This document shows positions 1 through 4,935 of a stretch of 8,180 bases of DNA, piece by piece; position 1 is the stretch's first letter, and every line of letters starts with the position of its first letter. Source of the stretch: Planctomycetaceae bacterium (GTDB taxonomy: Bacteria > Planctomycetota > Planctomycetia > Planctomycetales > Planctomycetaceae); the NCBI GenBank assembly GCA_020426085.1, contig JAGQQP010000172.1, forward strand, positions 1 through 8,180, written 5' to 3'. The notes below the pieces were generated by a model. The model had not been told where the DNA came from. It saw nothing but the letters and a program-made list of their open reading frames with translations, and made no database searches. Made by a program: the position numbers and the translations under genes.

Positions 1-1226
1 GGTCGACCAATGGGTGAGATCAGCTCTTTTTTATAGTCGATTTGCATTTTCTGCAGGATGGTCGCGTACAGGTCCTGGATACGTACGGGATCGGCGGGAG
101 TCTTTTCTTTGCCGGTCGGATCCGTTTCACCGAGGATCAGGTTTCCTTTGAGGCCGCCTCCGCCGACAAGGCAGGAAAAACCGGTGGGCCAGTGATCGCG
201 TCCGTCGAGCGCGTTGATCTTGGGGGTTCTACCAAATTCACCGATACAGAGCACAATCGTCGAGTCCAGCAGGTCCCGCGACTTCAGATCTTTGAGCAGG
301 CTGGAAAATGCCGGGTCCAGAATCGCGGCCTGGGTCTGATGCCCGGTGTAGTTATTCGCGTGACTGTCCCAGCCACTGAGATTCACTTCAATCGAATGCA
401 CGCCCTGTTCAACCAGTCTACGGGCCACCAGGCAGCCTCGACCAAAGGCAGAGTCGCCGTAAGCGTTGCGAACGGCTGCCGGTTCTTTTTCAATTTCAAA
501 GGCATTGAGCTGTTCTGAACTCATCATCGTCAGGGCGCGATCGATGGTCGACTGATGCAGCGTTTTCTTCGTTTGAATGGATCGTCCTTTTCGAAATGCC
601 TGTGAGACGACATCTAAATTTTCCAGGCGTCTTTCCTGGCGGGGAGCACCGACGCCGGAGCGCATGTTACCAATATTTCGTCCCGGATCGGGGACGCGGA
701 ACGCATCCAGATGTCCGCCCAGATAACCGCCCCGGGCAGGAAACTGAGTGTTTCCCATGGAAATATGCTGGGGTATTTCCAGTTGCGCACTGGGCGCCTC
801 ATGAGTGATGATTGCTCCCAGTGCCGGGTAAACGGTTGTTGGCTCAGGACGATAACCGGTTTTTAAGTATTTGGTCCCGCGTTCGTGGTCCCCTTCTTTG
901 GAAACCATGGATCGGATCACGGACATCGAATCCAGCTGCTCTGCCAGAAGAGGATACATATCGGAAATCTGCAGACCGGGGACCACTGTTTTGATCGCTT
1001 TGCCGGGACCGCCGATCGCGGTTCCCGGATGGGGATCCCAGGTCTCCAACTGGCTGGGTCCGCCCCCCATCCAGAGGACGATGATCGATTTCTGGCGTTC
1101 TTTTCCCCGTTTCTCTGCTGCCATTAAATCGAAGCCAGGCAGCATGAATGAGAGTGTGCTTCCGACGGCGACTTTGCAGAGGTCACGTCGGCTGATTTTG
1201 CTGGATAAGAGATGGGAATCAAACAT
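1..1226 (-). CDS. DUF1501 family protein with Tat signal, C-terminus cut by window edge
   Basis: The visible 408 codons encode a DUF1501 protein, a family placed in the alkaline phosphatase/sulfatase-like superfamily. No member's substrate is known to me. A twin-arginine signal opens the protein: SRRDLCK at residues 12-18, a hydrophobic stretch at about 19-29, and a plausible cleavage site near LMAA (34-37). Export of a folded, possibly metal-bound protein is therefore likely. Family hallmarks follow in order: GGGPSQLETWDPHPG (54-68), DHERGTK (113-119), WDSH (286-289), GEFGRTP (329-335) and GRDHWP (342-347). The conserved Asp and His residues resemble metal ligands of the superfamily. The frame is still open at base 1, and by family length roughly 15-25 residues are missing. 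The start codon lies 3 bases after the stop of the upstream DUF1553 gene and has no good Shine-Dalgarno sequence, which suggests translational coupling. The family call is secure; the enzymatic role is not known. Confidence 0.93.
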   Translation of the reverse strand, partial: MFDSHLLSSKISRRDLCKVAVGSTLSFMLPGFDLMAAEKRGKERQKSIIVLWMGGGPSQLETWDPHPGTAIGGPGKAIKTVVPGLQISDMYPLLAEQLDSMSVIRSMVSKEGDHERGTKYLKTGYRPEPTTVYPALGAIITHEAPSAQLEIPQHISMGNTQFPARGGYLGGHLDAFRVPDPGRNIGNMRSGVGAPRQERRLENLDVVSQAFRKGRSIQTKKTLHQSTIDRALTMMSSEQLNAFEIEKEPAAVRNAYGDSAFGRGCLVARRLVEQGVHSIEVNLSGWDSHANNYTGHQTQAAILDPAFSSLLKDLKSRDLLDSTIVLCIGEFGRTPKINALDGRDHWPTGFSCLVGGGGLKGNLILGETDPTGKEKTPADPVRIQDLYATILQKMQIDYKKELISPIGR

Positions 1227-1229
1227 GGT

Positions 1230-2867
1230 TCAATGGTTCCAGGAAAATTCAGGAGAATTATAAAGGGCCCAGTAGAGGTCTTCGGTGATTTTGACACGCT
1301 GCTGTTGATTTTTTGCTGACTCATACTGTTTCAGAAAATAATTACGTTCCTCTGTGGTGGGAAGACGGGTCAGGCATACCAGATAACAGGTTTCAATTCG
1401 CTTGTCGGCAGAGACATCGAGCGAAGCAATGCGACCGACTGAGTTCAATGGCGTGGCACTGCCGTTATCTCTGGCGAACTCTCCATTCATCCGCAACAGA
1501 GCCTGCGGGATCGTACCGGGGAAATCGTTGAGTTCGTCACTTCCCAGGTCACCATACTCTTTTACAAAATTGAGTTCGGAAAAATAGCGGCGCGTCCTCA
1601 TGAACAGATTTGAATTCTGATCAATGGTTTTTAGTGAAGAAGCCTGCAGCATCGCCCCAATGATCTGCTCGGGACGTAAGCGCACGAGGGGGTACAGGGC
1701 CCAGTTGTAAGTGGCGGCATCGATTTGTTCTGCTGTTTCGAATTCGGATTCGGAAGAAAGCTGAAATGGTCGGGATGCGACGATGATCTGGATCAGGCGT
1801 TTGATGTCATAACCGTTTTCGCGGAAGTCCTGTCCCAGAATATCGAGCAGGCCTGGATCAGACTGGGAGAGATCCGCAGGAGCAGGCAGATCATCGACGG
1901 GATCATAATAAGGAATACCGAATAACAGTCCCCAGACACGATTCGCTGACGCGCGTTCAAAGCGGCGGTTGTCCGGATGGGTGACCCACTCCGCGAGTCG
2001 TTCACGCAACGTCCCTTCTGCAGGCAGGCATTCTTCCAGAAAGGGAACGCGGGGGGCCACTTCACGCTGTTCCAGCGTCATCCGGTCTTCCACTTCGTAT
2101 TTCAGTTTTTTGTTCGAGCGTACGCCGAGCACCTGCACTTCGACCTGTCCATAAAAAGCCGTTAACCCTTCGAAGTCAGCCTGCTTCCAGTGATCGAAGG
2201 GATGATCGTGGCACTGGGCACAGTCAATCCGCTGTCCCAGAAAGGCACGGACGGTGCTGCCGGTCAACTTGTTTCGGTCCAGGTTTCCATCCGCGACGGC
2301 AGAGGTGATGAAATTGGTTTCAGGATCACCGGTCCAGAGTCCTTCGCCGGCAATCAGTTTGCGCACCAGTTCGTCATACGGAGTATTGGCCTGAATCTGC
2401 TCACTGAGCCAGGCTTTGAACCGATCGCGTCGAAAAATGATGAACTGTCCCTGGGCGACGCCAACAAACGCGCGGGTGAATCGTTCGGAGAAGTAGTCGG
2501 CGAAACGACGGTCGGCGAGCAGTTTTTGTGTCCAGCGCTGCATACGGTCAGTGCCCGGCATGCTTTCAAACTCTCGGATTTCTTCGAGTGAAGGGACCGT
2601 ACCATGGAGAGCCAGCGATAGCCGCCTGAGCTGAGTCAGTTCCGGGACCGTTGATGCTGGCGTGATCTTTTTCTCAGTCCATTGCTTTTCAAAGAACTGA
2701 TCTACCCGTTGAACGGTCTCTATTAAAGAGTCTTTCTCAACGACAGTGGGAGGGGGAGAAGCCTTTTCGATCGGACTGCTGGATGCCCAGGTAACCAGAG
2801 TGACAACCAGCCCTACAACGCAGAGGGGCAGGCAGACAACTTTCCAGTGACGGGCATGATGCTTCAT
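1230..2867 (-). CDS. DUF1549/DUF1553 domain protein, membrane-anchored (short form without cytochrome domain)
   Basis: This planctomycete-type protein carries DUF1549 followed by DUF1553; its biochemical role is unknown. I chose the start at 2867 (MKHHARHWK) because it puts a single hydrophobic segment (about residues 10-28) at the N-terminus, as expected for a signal peptide or signal anchor, and gives 545 residues. DUF1549 begins with the LRRLSLALHGTVPS stretch and contains CAQCHDHPFDHW (from residue 216), a CxxCH motif like that of c-type haem attachment. DUF1553 follows, with ASANRVWGLLFG, a DPVDDL segment and a C-terminal ALYNSPEFSWNH. The N-terminal PSCyt1 cytochrome domain of the long family members is absent. 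The frame stays open upstream to 3140, so a 636-residue form is possible, but its extra 91 residues are basic, low-complexity and show no domain. The gene ends 3 bases before the DUF1501 start; the two form a typical pair. Family call sure, exact start moderate. Confidence 0.9.
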   Translation of the reverse strand: MKHHARHWKVVCLPLCVVGLVVTLVTWASSSPIEKASPPPTVVEKDSLIETVQRVDQFFEKQWTEKKITPASTVPELTQLRRLSLALHGTVPSLEEIREFESMPGTDRMQRWTQKLLADRRFADYFSERFTRAFVGVAQGQFIIFRRDRFKAWLSEQIQANTPYDELVRKLIAGEGLWTGDPETNFITSAVADGNLDRNKLTGSTVRAFLGQRIDCAQCHDHPFDHWKQADFEGLTAFYGQVEVQVLGVRSNKKLKYEVEDRMTLEQREVAPRVPFLEECLPAEGTLRERLAEWVTHPDNRRFERASANRVWGLLFGIPYYDPVDDLPAPADLSQSDPGLLDILGQDFRENGYDIKRLIQIIVASRPFQLSSESEFETAEQIDAATYNWALYPLVRLRPEQIIGAMLQASSLKTIDQNSNLFMRTRRYFSELNFVKEYGDLGSDELNDFPGTIPQALLRMNGEFARDNGSATPLNSVGRIASLDVSADKRIETCYLVCLTRLPTTEERNYFLKQYESAKNQQQRVKITEDLYWALYNSPEFSWNH

Positions 2868-2934
2868 GAGACGATCTCGAAATGATTTTGAAAGTTCCCT
2901 CAGAAAAGCGAGGAACGAATCAGCTTTACAGTTA

Positions 2935-2943
2935 ATCTTACCA
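2935..2943 (-). promoter_or_regulatory. Possible extended -10 promoter element for the DUF1553-DUF1501 pair
   Basis: Read on the minus strand, the bases are TGGTAAGAT, which fits an extended -10 element (TGnTAnnnT). It sits about 70 bases upstream of the start codon chosen at 2867, in an AT-rich stretch. I see no convincing -35 hexamer at 16-18 bases spacing. If transcription starts here, the long 636-residue version of the downstream protein could not be made. This is a pattern match only. Confidence 0.2.
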
Positions 2944-3090
2944 GATGTGGTATTCGAAAGTTTCATCGATTTATTGAAACTATTGAGTTTTTTCCGAGTA
3001 CCATTATTACCGGATCGACGTTCCCTCAGGGATGCTTCTCGATTTGGTCGGGAAAATCTGCTATAAACAGGACTTAGCTTGTTTCGATGT

Positions 3091-3112
3091 CCAGACGTTT
3101 CTGACTGTCTGG
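3091..3112. repeat. Inverted repeat CCAGAC-N10-GTCTGG
   Basis: Two perfect 6-base arms (3091-3096 and 3107-3112) flank a 10-base spacer. The centre-to-centre spacing of 16 bases is wider than one helical turn. The repeat lies in the divergent intergenic region, about 140 bases before the membrane-protein start. It could be an operator or an RNA hairpin in a 5' leader. No T-run follows on either strand, so a terminator is unlikely. Six-base arms can also arise by chance. Confidence 0.4.
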
Positions 3113-3240
3113 TGAGTGTTCTGGTAAGAGCATCCAACATCGATCAGCTTCAGTGATTGACAGGTGTTAATTTGAAGATGCACGCCGATTCCGGGAAAGT
3201 ACTTGATGTTTCAGTTTCTCCCGGAATTCCTGATCATCAA

Positions 3241-3252
3241 AGGGAGCAGGCT
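3241..3252 (+). promoter_or_regulatory. Ribosome binding site that sets the membrane-protein start
   Basis: AGGGAG at 3241-3246 lies 6 bases before ATG 3253. The earlier in-frame candidates, TTG 3157 and ATG 3178, have no comparable purine-rich site. This decides the start in favour of 3253. Confidence 0.6.
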
Positions 3253-4533
3253 ATGAACGAGCATATCACCCAGCCGGCGGATACGAACGACCCTGCCGAT
3301 GTGAGTGCCGGCGCGGCTTGTGAAATCACGGAATTCCCGGATGAACCGGTTGAAACATTAGACAGCACCAGCGAGATAGAACAGTTCTATCCAGATGAAG
3401 TTGTGGGAAACATTCCTCCCTTTCCTCATTTGTTGCGACATCCTCTCAAGGCTGCCTTCTGGGTGATTCGCATGGTTTTCGGCATTGCCTGCCTGGTTTT
3501 GTTTCTGGCGCTTATTGCTGCCGTCCCGATTCTGAATTTTATCGCGCTGGGATATCTGCTGGACGTGGAAGGGCGCGTGGCGCGAACCGGTAAGATTCGT
3601 CTCGCGTTTCCGCTGCTGGATATTGCCCCGCGGCTGGGAATGATTGTGATTGGTGTGGCGCTTTGGATGATACCCCTGTTTCTGCTGGCAGGAGCTGCCG
3701 CGGATGCACATCTGATTGATCCTGGCGGGAGCAGTGATCGCAGTCTGCATATGATCAATCGCGTGGCGGCAATCGCGATTGCGGTCCATCTCTGTCTGGC
3801 GTTAGCGCGTGGCGGAACATTCTGGTGTTTTGTACGGCCGCTTAAAAACGCAATCTGGCTGTATCGGCAAATCAGGACAGGGGGCTACCTGGACCGGGCT
3901 GCGACCCATGTCGGTGAGTTTTTTGCCTCGCTGAAACTGGGAAAGAACTTTTCATTGGGGCTGCGTGGTTTTCTGGGAGCCCTCCTCTGGCTGATTATCC
4001 CTTCGGCCATGTTTGCCGCTGCCAGTTCACCTGAAGGGGGACAGGGGGGCGCAGTTGCTGTCACTCTACTGGGGGGCTTGAGCCTGGTCATTGTGCTGGG
4101 CTGGTTACCGATGCTCCAGGCACATTTTGCCGCCGAGAATCGTTTTCGTGCCATGTTCGAATTGAAAACCGCCAGACGAAAATTCAAACGGACTCCACTG
4201 CTGTGGGTGCTGTCTCTGATCATAGTGTATGTTCTGTCTCTGCCACTCTACCTGTTCAAGGTAGCAGCGCTTCCCCGCGATGCAGTCTGGGGAATCACCC
4301 TGATTTTTGTGGCGACAATTTACCCGACAAAAATCCTGCTGGGCTGGGTTTACTATCGGGCCTCTTCCAAAACAAAGAATGCCTGGTTTGGCTGGCGCTG
4401 GTTGAGCCGCACGATCATTCTGCCTCTGCTGGCTGTCTACGTCTTTATTCTGTTCTTTACCCAGTTTATCGGCGTGCATGGAAACCGGGTTTTAATGGAA
4501 CATCATCTGTTCCTGCTGCCGGTTCCCTTCTGA
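3253..4533 (+). CDS. Polytopic membrane protein of unknown function
   Basis: The 426-residue product is an integral cytoplasmic-membrane protein. Its first 60 or so residues are strongly acidic (about 14 Asp/Glu and no Lys/Arg) with no hydrophobic segment, so they probably form a disordered cytosolic tail. Hydrophobic segments follow at roughly 68-103 (long enough for two passes), 127-150, 168-186, 238-258, 266-287, 315-337, 344-366 and 386-407. Basic loops lie between several of them, for example RTGKIR (111-116) and the KTARRKFKR stretch (305-313). The segment ILNFIALGYLLDVEGRVART resembles conserved uncharacterised planctomycete membrane proteins, possibly DUF4013-like; that is an impression from memory, not a search. 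No catalytic motif, ATP-binding site or transporter signature was recognised. It is transcribed divergently from the DUF1553 gene and appears monocistronic. The start is chosen on its ribosome binding site. Gene certain, function unknown. Confidence 0.88.
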   Translation: MNEHITQPADTNDPADVSAGAACEITEFPDEPVETLDSTSEIEQFYPDEVVGNIPPFPHLLRHPLKAAFWVIRMVFGIACLVLFLALIAAVPILNFIALGYLLDVEGRVARTGKIRLAFPLLDIAPRLGMIVIGVALWMIPLFLLAGAAADAHLIDPGGSSDRSLHMINRVAAIAIAVHLCLALARGGTFWCFVRPLKNAIWLYRQIRTGGYLDRAATHVGEFFASLKLGKNFSLGLRGFLGALLWLIIPSAMFAAASSPEGGQGGAVAVTLLGGLSLVIVLGWLPMLQAHFAAENRFRAMFELKTARRKFKRTPLLWVLSLIIVYVLSLPLYLFKVAALPRDAVWGITLIFVATIYPTKILLGWVYYRASSKTKNAWFGWRWLSRTIILPLLAVYVFILFFTQFIGVHGNRVLMEHHLFLLPVPF

Positions 4534-4586
4534 TTCCGAATCCGCTTCTGGTGTTTAAATCTTGCTGACAGGCGGTGTTGGGGCTT

Positions 4587-4614
4587 TCTGGCCAATGCCA
4601 GATCTTTCCATTTT
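4587..4614 (+). terminator. Weak candidate terminator after the membrane-protein gene
   Basis: TCTGGC (4587-4592) and GCCAGA (4597-4602) form a perfect 6-base stem with a CAAT loop. A T-rich tail, TCTTTCCATTTT, follows at 4603-4614. It begins 54 bases after the membrane-protein stop codon, a suitable position. The stem is short and the T-run is interrupted, so termination may be partial. Confidence 0.35.
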
Positions 4615-4785
4615 CGCTGAAGGGAATCTCTGTTTCCTCAGGCACAAGAGCAAATTTCAGAAAATCCTTTCGCCTTTTGAAAATCTCAACTATATGATTC
4701 TGTTAGAGGAACAACAGGATAAAATAGAGAGTAGACAACTTGAGATTCATCATCATCTACCCGTCGCAGAATTGATCCGGATTTC

Positions 4786-4802
4786 AGACCGGAGTCCGGT
4801 TT
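4786..4802. repeat. Near-perfect palindrome ACCGGA-G-TCCGGT with flanking pairs
   Basis: Positions 4788-4800 read ACCGGAGTCCGGT, a perfect odd-length palindrome with 6-base arms around one G. As RNA it can fold into a stem of about 7 pairs (one of them G-U) with an AGU triloop, spanning 4786-4802. It lies about 130 bases before the EF-G paralogue start. It could be an operator for a dimeric regulator or a leader hairpin; only a short TTT follows, so a terminator is unlikely. Confidence 0.5.
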
Positions 4803-4813
4803 AAGGATATGCA

Positions 4814-4834
4814 GGGAAAAATTCTTATTTTCCC
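4814..4834. repeat. Inverted repeat GGGAAAA-N7-TTTTCCC in the EF-G paralogue leader
   Basis: Perfect 7-base arms (4814-4820 and 4828-4834) enclose the loop ATTCTTA. It follows the palindrome at 4786-4802 by 11 bases and ends 23 bases before the possible leader ORF at 4858. If transcribed, the RNA would form a hairpin about 100 bases before the EF-G paralogue start codon. The arms contain no G/C-rich base followed by U-run, so it does not look like a terminator. Confidence 0.5.
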
Positions 4835-4857
4835 GGCGCACACGTTTGCATCATATC

Positions 4858-4935
4858 ATGGCTTCGCGTGTTGCCTTTAACGGAACAGAGACAATTGCGC
4901 CTGGCCAATTTCTTGAAAGGCAGGACAAGCGATGA
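4858..4935 (+). CDS. Possible 25-residue leader ORF overlapping the EF-G paralogue start (ATGA)
   Basis: ATG at 4858 opens a frame of 25 sense codons (product begins MASRVAFNGT and ends ERQDKR). Its TGA stop at 4933-4935 overlaps the EF-G paralogue ATG at 4932-4934 as ATGA, the classic layout for translational coupling. No Shine-Dalgarno sequence precedes its ATG, and the peptide shows no membrane segment, signal peptide or stalling motif that I recognise. It may be a real leader peptide or upstream ORF, or an accidental open frame. Conservation in relatives would decide. Confidence 0.25.
   Translation: MASRVAFNGTETIAPGQFLERQDKR
4922..4931 (+). promoter_or_regulatory. Ribosome binding site of the EF-G paralogue
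   Basis: AGGA at 4922-4925 lies 6 bases before ATG 4932. This supports the start MNEYKVDDVRN, which places the P-loop at residue 16, as normal for EF-G. The site lies inside the last codons of the possible leader ORF. Confidence 0.6.

Larger units (their letters stand above)
2868..3252. other. Divergent intergenic region between the DUF1553 gene and the membrane-protein gene
   Basis: These 385 bases lie between the start codons of two divergent genes and should hold promoters for both. The part at 2885-3010 is AT-rich. Contents seen: a possible extended -10 on the minus strand (2935-2943), a CCAGAC/GTCTGG inverted repeat (3091-3112), and a perfect TTGACA on the plus strand (3157-3162) with no matching -10 at 17 bases. 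In-frame open extensions of both flanking genes run into the region (minus strand to 3140, plus strand back to a TTG at 3157), but neither extension shows a domain or a ribosome binding site. No further gene was recognised. Confidence 0.6.
4534..4931 (+). other. 398-base intergenic region and probable leader of the EF-G paralogue
   Basis: The stretch holds no convincing stand-alone gene. A weak terminator-like hairpin (4587-4614) lies near the upstream gene. A TAAAAT that could be a -10 element sits at 4720-4725 without a good -35. Two clear inverted repeats follow at 4786-4802 and 4814-4834, and a short ORF at 4858-4935 overlaps the next start codon. The promoter of the EF-G paralogue must lie here unless it is read through from the membrane-protein gene. 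Confidence 0.55.

Noticed and set aside
42..518. 158-codon plus-strand ORF
   Set aside because: It is the antisense shadow of the DUF1501 gene, whose family motifs (GEFGRTP, WDSH) are read from the minus strand here.
2190..2591. 133-codon plus-strand ORF
   Set aside because: It is an antisense shadow inside the DUF1549 domain and has no recognisable family.
3157..3162. Perfect TTGACA as a -35 element
   Set aside because: The bases 17 positions downstream (3180-3185, GCACGC) do not resemble a -10 element, and no other suitable hexamer lies at 16-18 bases spacing.
3157..3252. N-terminal extension of the membrane protein from TTG 3157 or ATG 3178
   Set aside because: Neither codon has a Shine-Dalgarno sequence, whereas ATG 3253 has AGGGAG at a good distance.
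4562..4804. 80-codon plus-strand ORF in the intergenic region
   Set aside because: It starts with TTG, has no ribosome binding site, shows low-complexity translation with no domain, and runs across the inverted repeat at 4786-4802. The inner ATG at 4694 also lacks a ribosome binding site.
4854..4859. TATCAT as a -10 element for the EF-G paralogue
   Set aside because: No -35-like hexamer lies 16-18 bases upstream (the site falls on TCCCGG), and there is no extended TGn.
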